Below, in pieces: positions 50,079 through 58,695 of a stretch of DNA of 64,000 nt (its first letter is position 1; each line of letters opens with the position of its first letter). Where the stretch lies: positions 136,548 to 200,547 of the forward strand of contig NZ_LJJC01000006.1 in assembly GCF_001420715.1 (NCBI RefSeq). Reading direction: 5' to 3'. The translations under genes and the position numbers were made by a program. The notes under the pieces are model-generated. The model was not told where the DNA came from and made no database searches. It saw only the letters and a list, made by a program, of their open reading frames with translations. Source of the stretch: Heyndrickxia shackletonii. GTDB taxonomy: Bacteria; Bacillota; Bacilli; Bacillales; Bacillaceae_C.

Positions 50079-50264
50079 ATGCCATATGTAACTGTAAAAA
50101 TGTTAGAAGGACGCACAGAAGAGCAAAAAAAGGCACTAGTTGAAAAGGTAACACAAGCTGTAAGTGAAACAGCAAATGCCCCTAAGGAAAATATCGTTGT
50201 ATTTATTGAAGAAATGTCCAAAAACCATTATGCTGTTGGCGGAAAACGTCATAGCGACCAATAA
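50079..50264 (+). CDS. ywhB: 4-oxalocrotonate tautomerase-like protein YwhB
   Basis: 61 aa. Catalytic Pro-1 after Met removal in PYVTVKMLEGRTEEQKK, with the conserved Arg near residue 11 and a C-terminal beta hairpin; hexameric tautomerase fold. Biological substrate unknown. The ATG follows AAAGGAGCTG. Confidence 0.92.
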   Translation: MPYVTVKMLEGRTEEQKKALVEKVTQAVSETANAPKENIVVFIEEMSKNHYAVGGKRHSDQ

Positions 50265-50344
50265 TTTTGTACATATCTGAGGACTACGAACTGTTTACAT
50301 CATTTATTTTTTGTTAAACTCATTTCGCTAAACTCAATTTCTAT

Positions 50345-50385
50345 AAAAATAGCCAAGTCTCCCTTAATTCGGCTTGGCTATTTTT
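50345..50385. terminator. Bidirectional terminator between ywhB and ywgA
   Basis: AAAAATAGCCAAG and CTTGGCTATTTTT are perfect arms with a 15-base loop containing the ywgA stop. Confidence 0.93.
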
Positions 50386-50873
50386 TTCAGTTCTTCGATA
50401 TATTCATATGCTTGGTCTATTTCTTCCTCTGTATACCGCTGCTTTGCTTTTACTTTATTAATTTTCTCGACTACCTCTGTCTTTGGTAAATTGTCAAAAT
50501 ATAAAACAGTAGAGACGAGCTCGAGATAACGGGCATTCTGTTCATTCATACTAGCTAAGCATTCTTTCAAATGTGGCATCTCGGTTTCATATAAATGCAG
50601 AAACTCCTTCCCATTTTCTGTAACCGAATATCGGTATTGATAATACCCGCCTTTTTTTTCTTTTATTTCTTCAATAAAACCTAAGTTATAGAGCTCTTCC
50701 ACTCTTAATGTTAATTCCTCTGAGTATGGCCCATAGAAATGAAACTGGAACTTTTCTTGAAATGGAAAGGATAATTTTTTTGCAATATAAATCATTTTTT
50801 GCAGCTTTTTGCGGCCAACAACCTCGCCCGAAGCTGAAAGTGCACTTATTATTCTTACATGATCCTTTAACAA
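50364..50873 (-). CDS. ywgA: YwgA family protein
   Basis: 169 aa. TTG start at 50873 with AGGAG about 10 bases upstream. Winged-helix-like start (GRKKLQKMIYIAKKL, then FYGPYSEELTLRVEELYNLGF) resembling the antitoxin/DUF4065 or PadR-type fold, followed by a helical C-terminus. Function unknown; adjacent to the HD-domain gene ywfO, 26 bp apart, and likely co-transcribed. Confidence 0.8.
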   Translation of the reverse strand: MLKDHVRIISALSASGEVVGRKKLQKMIYIAKKLSFPFQEKFQFHFYGPYSEELTLRVEELYNLGFIEEIKEKKGGYYQYRYSVTENGKEFLHLYETEMPHLKECLASMNEQNARYLELVSTVLYFDNLPKTEVVEKINKVKAKQRYTEEEIDQAYEYIEELKKIAKPN

Positions 50874-50899
50874 AGAACTTCATCTCCTGCTTCAAATAA

Positions 50900-52204
50900 C
50901 TATTTCAATCCCTCAAGTATAGAACGAATTTGTTGTATAACATCACTCTGGTTCGACTCATCATAAATAAAATCTTTTGGATAGTACAATTTATGGTCTG
51001 TACGTCGCTTTCCTGAGATGGCATCCACAATGTCTGATTCCCTCGATAGCTCTCGAAGTTCCCCGTTACGCATCAATAAATAAATCGGCAGCCGTTCTTC
51101 CTCTTCACCCGGGCGGTAAAAATCGTAAGGGAGATCGGAGGATGAATCCACCACTAAATAATAATTGGGGTCAATACCGGCACTTGCAAATAATTTCTCT
51201 AATTGACTATGTACCTTAAACTGCTTAGCCGGGTCGAACTCGACATATTTAAATAAATTCCGGTTCATAAACCTTGTACATAAATCTTTTAAAATGGGGT
51301 CGTCCTCTTCTTGCCACATCTGAAAATAATATAATATGACAGATTCATCTAATTTTAAATAGTCTTCTAATGTCATTTCATCCTCAAAAAGGGAATAGAA
51401 ATGGATGGGATGATGTTTAAATGAGTAGAATTCTTCATGCAGAGATTTTGCCCGGTGTAAAATTTTCGTCAAGATTACCTCAGAGCTTCTTGTTACCGGA
51501 TGGAAATATACCTGCCAATACATTTGATAACGGCTCATAATATAGTCCTCTACCGCATGCATCCCGCTGTATTTAAATACTACTTGATCTTCGCGTGGCC
51601 TCATTACCCGCAAAAGCCTCTCCATATCAAAATTCCCATAGCTTACACCAGTGAAATAAGCATCACGAAGTAAGTAATCCATGCGATCGGCATCGAGCTG
51701 ACTGGAAATTAAACTAATAACCAGTTTATTTTCATATGTTTTTGCAATGACTTCCGCGACTTTCTTGGGAAAATCAGGTCCTACTTTACTTAAAACAGCA
51801 TTTACTTCGGTATTCCCAACAATGATTTGCTGTGTAAATTCTTCATGGTCCAGTGTAAACACCTTTTCAAATGAATGGGAGAACGGACCATGGCCCAAGT
51901 CATGTAATAGCGCAGCACATAAAGAAAGCAGACGTTCATCATCATTCCACTCCGGGTGTCCCTCGAATACATCATCAATAATTCTCCGTACAATTTCATA
52001 AACACCTAAGGAATGATTAAAGCGGCTATGTTCTGCACCGTGAAAAGTAAAATAGGTAGTACCCAATTGACGAATTCTCCGTAATCTTTGGAATTCCTTC
52101 GTTCCAATTAAATCCCAAATAACTTGATCACTTACATGAACATATCGATGAACAGGGTCTTTAAATACTTTTTCCTCGCTTAATTTTCGTTTGGAATATT
52201 CCAC
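50900..52204 (-). CDS. ywfO: HD-domain phosphohydrolase YwfO
   Basis: 434 aa. HD superfamily: His ligands in HSRFNHSLGVYEI (about 57) and the HD pair in LLHDLGHGPFSHSFE (about 94-108), with a later DADRMDYLLRDAYFTG (about 167) shared with dGTP triphosphohydrolases. A nucleotide triphosphohydrolase activity is likely. GTG start at 52204, GGAGGG upstream. Divergent from rsfA. Confidence 0.9.
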   Translation of the reverse strand: MEYSKRKLSEEKVFKDPVHRYVHVSDQVIWDLIGTKEFQRLRRIRQLGTTYFTFHGAEHSRFNHSLGVYEIVRRIIDDVFEGHPEWNDDERLLSLCAALLHDLGHGPFSHSFEKVFTLDHEEFTQQIIVGNTEVNAVLSKVGPDFPKKVAEVIAKTYENKLVISLISSQLDADRMDYLLRDAYFTGVSYGNFDMERLLRVMRPREDQVVFKYSGMHAVEDYIMSRYQMYWQVYFHPVTRSSEVILTKILHRAKSLHEEFYSFKHHPIHFYSLFEDEMTLEDYLKLDESVILYYFQMWQEEDDPILKDLCTRFMNRNLFKYVEFDPAKQFKVHSQLEKLFASAGIDPNYYLVVDSSSDLPYDFYRPGEEEERLPIYLLMRNGELRELSRESDIVDAISGKRRTDHKLYYPKDFIYDESNQSDVIQQIRSILEGLK

Positions 52205-52395
52205 TTAATAACCCTCCATGTCTATCATAATTTTATTATAACGAGTTTGCTTTCATATTGAAAGATTTGGAATAAGCAGGCCCGAAAATTGCGAAACTAT
52301 CATCTTTTTTACAATATTGGTATAAAAGTCAGTAAATATGTCCATGCTTTGATTAACAAGGAAAATCAAATTTTTTCAATTGGGAGTTGAGAATA

Positions 52396-53124
52396 ATGAA
52401 GTCTCGCCAAGATGCTTGGACAGATGAAAATGATTTAATTTTAGCTGAAACGGTATTGCGCCACGTTCGGGAAGGCAGTACTCAATTAAATGCCTTTGAA
52501 GAGGTTGGAGATAGGTTAAATAGAACATCCGCTGCTTGCGGTTTTCGTTGGAATGCGGTCGTTCGCCATAATTATGAACAAGCTCTTCAACTAGCAAAAA
52601 AACAAAGAAAGCAAAGACAGCGACTTTTAGGAAAAGATCAAGGTGGCAAGAAAAAACTACTCTATCAACCGCCTACCCCTACGCTTGAGGATGTGGAGGA
52701 CATAGAAATTCCGTTACAAGCGGTTGTATTGGAGCAGGAAGAACTTGCAGAGGAATTAACACCAATTACAACAACCAATACACCTTCTTTACCTGTACTA
52801 AATAAAAACAATGAAGAAATGAGTTTATCAAAAGTCATTGGATATTTACAATACTTAAATAATACGCAATTTCAGTCAACCATTTTAAAAAGTGAGAATG
52901 CAAGATTAAAGCACGAATTATCCGATGTGAAACGCAAAAATGAAGAACTGCAAAAACGAATTAATGAGTTAGAGCAAAATTCTGTTACCATGCAGGAAGA
53001 TTACGAAACATTGATGAAGATCATGAATCGTGCAAGAAAGCTTGTCTTATTTGATGAAGATGAGCCATCCACTTCGACTTTTAAAATGGACCGGAATGGT
53101 AATTTAGAGAAGTTGGCTGAATAA
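52396..53124 (+). CDS. rsfA: RsfA-family transcription factor
   Basis: 242 aa from the ATG at 52396, after GGGAG; a TTG at 52387 is less likely. N-terminal Myb/SANT-like domain ([21 protein letters not shown] ... [16 protein letters not shown], residues 3-60), Lys/Arg-rich linker, and a C-terminal coiled coil (about 150-210). RsfA in B. subtilis (ywfN) is a forespore regulator of sigma-F genes. Bacilli carry several RsfA-like paralogues, so exact orthology is by position. Confidence 0.85.
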   Translation: MKSRQDAWTDENDLILAETVLRHVREGSTQLNAFEEVGDRLNRTSAACGFRWNAVVRHNYEQALQLAKKQRKQRQRLLGKDQGGKKKLLYQPPTPTLEDVEDIEIPLQAVVLEQEELAEELTPITTTNTPSLPVLNKNNEEMSLSKVIGYLQYLNNTQFQSTILKSENARLKHELSDVKRKNEELQKRINELEQNSVTMQEDYETLMKIMNRARKLVLFDEDEPSTSTFKMDRNGNLEKLAE

Positions 53125-53125
53125 G

Positions 53126-53165
53126 AAGAACCCTGTTCCAATAATGTGGAACAGGGTTCTTTTTA
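53126..53165. terminator. Terminator of rsfA
   Basis: AAGAACCCTGTTCCA (53126-53140) and TGGAACAGGGTTCTT (53147-53161) are perfect 15-bp arms, followed by TTTT. Confidence 0.95.
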
Positions 53166-53243
53166 ATTAGGTTGGCCTATTGACCCAACTCGGTCTATTG
53201 GTAGTTTCGGTTCTAATTTCGGGCCGTTCGTACCACTTATCTA

Positions 53244-55253
53244 CTACCCAGCACTCTTAATATGCTGCAGTTGATGCATCTGATAATATTTGCCCCTAAG
53301 CGCGAGCAGTTCTTCATGATTTCCCTTTTCAACGATTCTGCCTTTATCTAAAACCAAAATTTGGTCAGCATTACGGATGGTAGATAGCCGATGCGCAATG
53401 ATAAAGGTCGTTCTTCCTTTTTTCAATACTTCCATGGCATCTTGAATAATAGATTCTGTTTCGGTATCGATATTGGATGTAGCTTCATCCAATATTAGGA
53501 TAGCCGGATTGAAAGCCAGTGCTCTGGCAAAAGAAATCAATTGCCGTTGGCCGGACGAAAGGGTGCTTCCCTTTTCAATCACAGGCTCATCAATACCTTT
53601 TTCCAAGTTTTTCAGCACTTTATCTGCCCCAACATCCTTTAATGCCTTTTCTACCATTTCTCGAGTAATCCTTGGATCATTTAAACTGACATTCGAAGCG
53701 ATGGTTCCAGTAAATAAATAAGGATCCTGAAGCACAATCGCCATATGCTCACGTAATGCCTGTACGGGAATCTCATTAATATTTTTCCCATCAATTTTAA
53801 TGGATCCATTCAGACAATCATAGAAACGGAATAAAAGATTCATAATCGAGCTTTTCCCAGAACCGGTATGACCAACCAGTGCAATGGTTTCACCCATTTT
53901 TGCATCAAAGGAAATGTCTTTTAGTACATCATGATTTTCCTTGTATCCAAAGGTAACTTTATCGAAGGTAACATTTCCTTGATAACGCTCCATTTTAGTA
54001 TCATTAACCGGGGTACCTGTTTCCGCTAATAATTCAAACACTCTTTCCCCCGCTACACGTGCTTGCTCCAGATTTGCAAACTGATTCACGATTCCGGTGA
54101 CTGGTTGGAAAAGCCGGTTAATATAATCAACAAAGGCATATAAGACACCTAAAGAAACAAAGGAACCTACACCAACAGAGCCGCCGCCGAAGTACCAAAT
54201 AAACGCTACAAAAGTAATCGTTCTTAAAATCCCTACTAAATTATGAGAAGTTAAGGCATTTAAATTGAGCTGTTTATTTTGATATTTAAAATGAGTTTCG
54301 TTCAATTGCTCGAACTCTTCCTTCATCTGATACTCGCGCCGGAACGCTTGAATAATATTCATTCCCTGTATGGATTCATTTATAGAAGCATTGATCTCAC
54401 TAATTTTTGTTCGAATGACCTGATTATATTTCGAAGCATATTTCCGGTAAATAATCATCCACGCATACAAGATTGGTATTAGCAGTAAACAAATAGCTGC
54501 AAGCTTTGCATTTAAAATAAACAAAGAAATAAAAATTCCCGTGATATAAATCGTACTTGTAAAAAAATTTGCTAATACGGCAACATATAGATCCCGTATT
54601 GCTTCTGTATCATTCGTAATTCGTGAAACGACCTTACCGGCAGGCAAATTATCAAAATAGCGAATCGGCAATCTTTGAATATGCTGAAAAATATCATTGC
54701 GCATTTTTTGAATAATCCGGTTAGATGCCTTTTGTAAATAATAGTGCTGTCCATATTGAAAGACGGAAGCCCCTAACAATAAGCTAAAATAAAAGAGTAT
54801 AAGCTTGATCATTCTAGGAATCTCCGGCTGATAAAATTGGAGAAGCTGATTCGCTTTGATTTTTTTAGCTTGAAAGATTTTCGACTGATCGCCTTTTTTA
54901 ATCGTTACCTGCCCATTATGATAGGTTCTTTTTCCATCGAAAGGAATAGCTTCAGGAATGAAATAAAAGTCTTTGCCTATTTGAATAATCCTTACTTCCT
55001 TTCCTTTTGCTTCTCCCTTCCCAAAATAAGCGCCGCGTTTATAATAATGGCCATCAAATTTAACGGCATCCTTCCCCTTTGCAGCTTCAAACCAGGATGA
55101 TTCAATGCCGAGGATATGAGCGTCGATCATCTTTTTGGCGATGAAAGGGCCTGTTAATTCTGCTCCGACTGATAAACCCAGCATAATTAAAGCAACAATA
55201 ATAATCTTTTTAAATTCTAATGCATATTGAAATAGCTGCTTTCCTGCCTTCAT
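53244..55253 (-). CDS. bmrD: Heterodimeric ABC exporter subunit, BmrD/YheH-like
   Basis: 669 aa. Six-helix ABC exporter. An extra domain of about 100 residues lies between the first two helices (about 40-140, including KGDQSKIFQAKKIKANQ), the hallmark of YheH/BmrD. NBD with Walker A VGHTGSGKSSI, signature LSSGQRQLISFARAL and Walker B ILILDEATSNID with the catalytic Glu. The start ATG overlaps bmrC by four bases. With BmrC it forms a multidrug exporter. Confidence 0.9.
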   Translation of the reverse strand: MKAGKQLFQYALEFKKIIIVALIMLGLSVGAELTGPFIAKKMIDAHILGIESSWFEAAKGKDAVKFDGHYYKRGAYFGKGEAKGKEVRIIQIGKDFYFIPEAIPFDGKRTYHNGQVTIKKGDQSKIFQAKKIKANQLLQFYQPEIPRMIKLILFYFSLLLGASVFQYGQHYYLQKASNRIIQKMRNDIFQHIQRLPIRYFDNLPAGKVVSRITNDTEAIRDLYVAVLANFFTSTIYITGIFISLFILNAKLAAICLLLIPILYAWMIIYRKYASKYNQVIRTKISEINASINESIQGMNIIQAFRREYQMKEEFEQLNETHFKYQNKQLNLNALTSHNLVGILRTITFVAFIWYFGGGSVGVGSFVSLGVLYAFVDYINRLFQPVTGIVNQFANLEQARVAGERVFELLAETGTPVNDTKMERYQGNVTFDKVTFGYKENHDVLKDISFDAKMGETIALVGHTGSGKSSIMNLLFRFYDCLNGSIKIDGKNINEIPVQALREHMAIVLQDPYLFTGTIASNVSLNDPRITREMVEKALKDVGADKVLKNLEKGIDEPVIEKGSTLSSGQRQLISFARALAFNPAILILDEATSNIDTETESIIQDAMEVLKKGRTTFIIAHRLSTIRNADQILVLDKGRIVEKGNHEELLALRGKYYQMHQLQHIKSAG

Positions 55254-56998
55254 GATACCACCTCCTCTTCCTTCGATTCTTCCATTTGTTGTCTTAAAAA
55301 TTGCTCACGGTACCAGCCTTCTTGCCCGATTAATTGCTCGTGGGTTCCTTCTTCCGCAATGGCACCATCGTTGAGGACAATAATCCAATCAGCATGCTCG
55401 ACGGCTGATAACCGATGCGTCGTAATAATCGTTGTTTTCCCGTTTCGCTCTCTTTGGATATTTTCAATAATTCTTGTTTCTGTCTTTGCATCAACAGCGG
55501 ATAAAGAATCATCTAAGATAAGAATCTCCGGATTTTTGATTAAGGCACGAGCGATGGATATCCGCTGCTTTTGACCCCCGGATAACGACACACCTTTTTC
55601 CCCCACAAGAGTTTGCAATCCTTCCGGCAACAGCTCTAAATCTTTGCGGAAGGAAGCTAACTCTATGGCTTTTTCAATATCCTCATCCTTTGCGTCCGGA
55701 TGTCCAAACAAAATATTTTCTTTTATTGATCTGGAAAATAGAACATGGTCTTGCGGCACATAGCCAATCCAATTACGAACCTGTTCTTTCGTTTGCTTGG
55801 CAATCTCAACATTGGAAATCGAAAAGTCACCAGTACCTTCTTTATACTCACGTAAAAGTTGCTTCACAAACGTTGTTTTTCCACTGCCTGTTTTTCCAAC
55901 AATCCCTAATGTCTGACCCCTTTCAAATGACAATCGTAAATTACTCAGGTTTGGAGTATTAGACGATGGATATTGGAATGTATATTGCTCGAACTGGATG
56001 TTTTCTGGTGTATCCACTAAAGAAGGCACTTCCGGATTTAAGACATCTTCCTTCTGGTTTAATGTTTCCTCTACCCGGTCAAGGGAAGCACTTCCGCGTT
56101 TCATTAAGTTCATTAATTCCCCAATGGCAAACATTGGCCAAATCATCATTCCCAGGTACACATTAAAAGAAACTAAATCACCCAAGGTAATTTGTTGGTG
56201 AAATACAAGATATGCACCATAACCCAATCCAATAAGATAACTAACGCCTGTTAAAATTTTGATGGTCGGGTCAAACAAAGAGTCAATTTTGACAACATCC
56301 ATGTTCTTTTTAAATACGTCTTCTGTCATATCACTGAAGAGCTTTTCATCCGCTCTCTCCTGCACGTAGGCACGAATAACACGTACACCAGCTATTGATT
56401 CCAAAACACGATCATTTAAATCCCCAAATGAATCCTGGGCCTTAATAAAACGTTCATGAATTTTCTTTCCGTAGATTGTGATTAAAACGGCCATTATTGG
56501 GAAAGGCAAAATAGCCGCAAACGTTAATTTCCAACTGACAAGAATCCCCATCGTTAACAGGATGGTAGACATGAAAATAGTCGAATCTGTCAGAGTTAAA
56601 ATACCAAACCCAGCCGTTACAGATATTGCTTTCAGGTCATTCGTTGCCCTCGCCATAAGGTCACCCGTACGGTTACGTTCATAAAACGCCGGTGTCATTT
56701 TGAAAAAATGCCCCATTAATCGTGAACGCAGCTTTCTCTCAAGGACAAAGGCACCGCCAAATAATTGGTACATCCAAACATACGTAATACCGTATGAAAT
56801 TACTCCGATTCCGATTAAATATAAAAGATATTGGTATACACCTGACCATGTTAGGCTACCGAGCTGAATATCATCGATTGCCATTCCTACTAATCTAGGC
56901 GGTATGACATCCAATACCCCGACAATAATTAAAAATAGAACAGCAACCAAATAACGTTTCCAATTTTCCTTAAAAAACCACCTTAATTTCCAAAGCAT
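55250..56998 (-). CDS. bmrC: Heterodimeric ABC exporter subunit, BmrC/YheI-like
   Basis: 582 aa from the ATG at 56998 (AGGGGGG upstream); a GTG at 57010 abuts the SD. Six membrane helices, then an NBD with Walker A VGKTGSGKTTF, signature VSLSGGQKQRISIARAL and Walker B ILILDDSLSAVD. The Asp in place of catalytic Glu (DD) marks the degenerate site of heterodimeric exporters, complementing BmrD. Preceded by a leader peptide and terminator (57254-57437), suggesting antibiotic-sensed attenuation. Confidence 0.9.
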   Translation of the reverse strand: MLWKLRWFFKENWKRYLVAVLFLIIVGVLDVIPPRLVGMAIDDIQLGSLTWSGVYQYLLYLIGIGVISYGITYVWMYQLFGGAFVLERKLRSRLMGHFFKMTPAFYERNRTGDLMARATNDLKAISVTAGFGILTLTDSTIFMSTILLTMGILVSWKLTFAAILPFPIMAVLITIYGKKIHERFIKAQDSFGDLNDRVLESIAGVRVIRAYVQERADEKLFSDMTEDVFKKNMDVVKIDSLFDPTIKILTGVSYLIGLGYGAYLVFHQQITLGDLVSFNVYLGMMIWPMFAIGELMNLMKRGSASLDRVEETLNQKEDVLNPEVPSLVDTPENIQFEQYTFQYPSSNTPNLSNLRLSFERGQTLGIVGKTGSGKTTFVKQLLREYKEGTGDFSISNVEIAKQTKEQVRNWIGYVPQDHVLFSRSIKENILFGHPDAKDEDIEKAIELASFRKDLELLPEGLQTLVGEKGVSLSGGQKQRISIARALIKNPEILILDDSLSAVDAKTETRIIENIQRERNGKTTIITTHRLSAVEHADWIIVLNDGAIAEEGTHEQLIGQEGWYREQFLRQQMEESKEEEVVS

Positions 56999-57022
56999 AG
57001 GTGATCCCACCCCCCTATTCTA

Positions 57023-57174
57023 AATGCGTAAGTGCCTTGCCCATCGGCGTATGGATTTCGTAGTCGCTCACCTCGAGATAAAGGAAACACAGCGAGGTTC
57101 ACGAGCTGATGTTGAATTATCTTAGGGAGGAAACGGAGAAATCCACTAGCCGATAGGCACTGAAGCTGGACAGC
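57023..57174 (+). repeat. R2 repeat, long copy E, inside the exporter leader
   Basis: GCGTAAGTGCC to GGCACTGAAGCTGGACA with CGTATGGATTTC...GAAATCCACTAG arms. It lies between the attenuator and bmrC on the strand opposite to transcription. Confidence 0.85.
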
Positions 57175-57253
57175 TAAACAAGCCTATGTGTCTTAACTTA
57201 TATTTTTCTCAAGGCACAAAAAAGGACAGACTGCGCAAGTGGCAGCTGCCCAC

Positions 57254-57316
57254 AAAAAAGCACAGGAAACGAGTGAAATTAGCACTTCAAATTTCACCGA
57301 TACGTATCCTGTGCTT
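57254..57316 (-). terminator. Attenuator terminator before bmrCD
   Basis: Minus strand AAGCACAGGA (57316-57307) pairs with TCCTGTGCTT (57267-57258), then TTTT. The loop is a separate palindrome, GGTGAAATTTGAAGTGC then TAATTTCACT (57298-57272), the same module found in R2 copies. Confidence 0.85.
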
Positions 57317-57338
57317 GATTCGTATTTTTTAATTCTTT

Positions 57339-57434
57339 TTACACGATCAATAATGCATAAGGACAGGTTACGCGATATATGAAATTATTTTTGTTTGTAT
57401 CATTGTTTTTGTTTAAGAGTACATTTAATTTCAT
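57339..57434 (-). CDS. 31-aa leader peptide upstream of bmrCD
   Basis: ATG at 57434, stop TAA at 57341-57339. The SD AAAGGAGG is 8 bases upstream. The peptide is Asn/Lys-rich at first (KLNVLLNKNNDTNKNN) and ends FIYRVTCPYALLIV. It is followed 23 bases later by the attenuator stem, and starts about 40 bases after the likely transcription start. In B. subtilis bmrCD is also preceded by a short leader gene (bmrB) with ribosome-mediated attenuation; I see no need for sequence identity. A free small protein is an alternative. Confidence 0.75.
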   Translation of the reverse strand: MKLNVLLNKNNDTNKNNFIYRVTCPYALLIV

Positions 57435-57481
57435 CACGTTAACCTCCTTTGCTTTTAATTGGTAATTTTAGATTCTTAGTT

Positions 57482-57510
57482 AGAATATCATCCTCAAAAT
57501 TATATGTCAA
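57482..57510 (-). promoter_or_regulatory. Sigma-A promoter of the leader-bmrCD operon
   Basis: Minus strand TTGACA (57510-57505), exactly 17 bases, TATTCT (57487-57482). Expected start near 57475, about 38 bases before the leader ATG. Confidence 0.85.
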
Positions 57511-57632
57511 TTCCTAATTTAACAAATTTACAAAAACTTCACTAGGTATGTTGTATCCTGTGAATTAGGGCTCTCCCTTCCGTTCTTGGGTTTTACCCGT
57601 AAACCACTAGCTCCACAAGGCTTTATTCATGT

Positions 57633-57660
57633 AAAAAAAAATCAAGGATTTCCCCTTGAT
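57633..57660 (-). terminator. Terminator of lipL
   Basis: Minus strand ATCAAGG, GGAAAT, CCTTGAT, then TTTTTTTTT. It begins at the stop codon. Confidence 0.92.
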
Positions 57661-58503
57661 TTAAAAATCCACCTTTATTTTTTCGTTTCGTTCCACTATT
57701 CTTTGGTAATTAACCTCATACCATTCTAATTCTTGTCCAGATAATGGTTCTCCATATAGTTTGCCGCTCCTATCTTTTAGTACATTTAAAAATCGCAGCA
57801 TAACATCTTGTATCGTTAATTCTGTATGAAGCAACTCGGATAAGGATGCCATTACTTCCGGATGAATAGTAGGATAGGTGAATTTGGTTTCCTGGTCCTT
57901 TTTAGCTACTTGATAAAATTCCTGAATGAGTTTCGCCCGATTTTGTCCGCTGCCAGATACACATAAATAAATTTGGACTGCGACCCCTTTTCGGATTCTT
58001 CGTTGGGAAATCCCTGCAAACTTTTTCCCGTTAATACTTAAATCATAGCTGCCGGGACAATAAGATCCCTCAATTTCTCTCGCCTCAATCTCAGCATTAA
58101 AATCTGAGAACATTTCCTTAATTAACGCCCACATCGCATCGTAACCGCGATTAATATCGATTCCCTTTTCCGTATCCGGGAAAATGAGGGACAAATTTAA
58201 CACTCCACTATCCAGAACAACTGCTAATCCCCCGGAATTTCTGACAATGAACCGGAATCCTTGTTTTTTTAAATAGGCCAATCCATCTTCTAAGAAAGGC
58301 AGCTTTGTATCTTGTATTCCCAACACAATAGTTTGATGATGTACCCAAGACCTGGCCGTGGCAGGTGAAACCCCTGCTCCCACTGAAGTACATAATGTAT
58401 CATCCATAGCAAAGGACTGCAGTGCCTCGAACATCGGTCCTAAGCTTGATTGATCAATAATTCTCCATTTATCTTGCTGTAATAATGATAGATTTGTTTC
58501 CAC
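57661..58503 (-). CDS. lipL: Octanoyl-[GcvH]:protein N-octanoyltransferase
   Basis: 280 aa, BPL/LplA fold. Transfers octanoyl from GcvH to E2 subunits (amidotransfer) in lipoate synthesis. Catalytic Cys149 in [13 protein letters not shown] followed by Lys160/161 in [12 protein letters not shown]; the early [11 protein letters not shown] matches the substrate loop. B. subtilis LipL (ywfL) is 281 aa with Cys150. GTG start at 58503. Confidence 0.93.
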   Translation of the reverse strand: METNLSLLQQDKWRIIDQSSLGPMFEALQSFAMDDTLCTSVGAGVSPATARSWVHHQTIVLGIQDTKLPFLEDGLAYLKKQGFRFIVRNSGGLAVVLDSGVLNLSLIFPDTEKGIDINRGYDAMWALIKEMFSDFNAEIEAREIEGSYCPGSYDLSINGKKFAGISQRRIRKGVAVQIYLCVSGSGQNRAKLIQEFYQVAKKDQETKFTYPTIHPEVMASLSELLHTELTIQDVMLRFLNVLKDRSGKLYGEPLSGQELEWYEVNYQRIVERNEKIKVDF

Positions 58504-58526
58504 CGTTCCTCATCTCGCTTTTCAAT

Positions 58527-58673
58527 GGCTCTTTTCTTCAACTTTGTTGCTTTGTAAAAGGAAATCTTATAGCCTTCTCCATTCGTCTTAAGAATAGGGA
58601 TCTTTTTTAAGAAAAGATCCCCCGAGGCTAGTCGAAGTAGGGATTTAAAGCAACAATTGATACGAAAACAGCC
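58527..58673. repeat. Dispersed repeat R1, copy f (best preserved)
   Basis: GGCTCTTTTCTTCAACTTTG to ACGAAAACAGCC. Inner arms GTTGCTTT/AAAGCAAC and AAAAGATC duplications make a multi-stem shape. It fills the lipL-pta spacer. Confidence 0.65.
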
Positions 58674-58695
58674 TTTCTAATCAACTATAACTATA

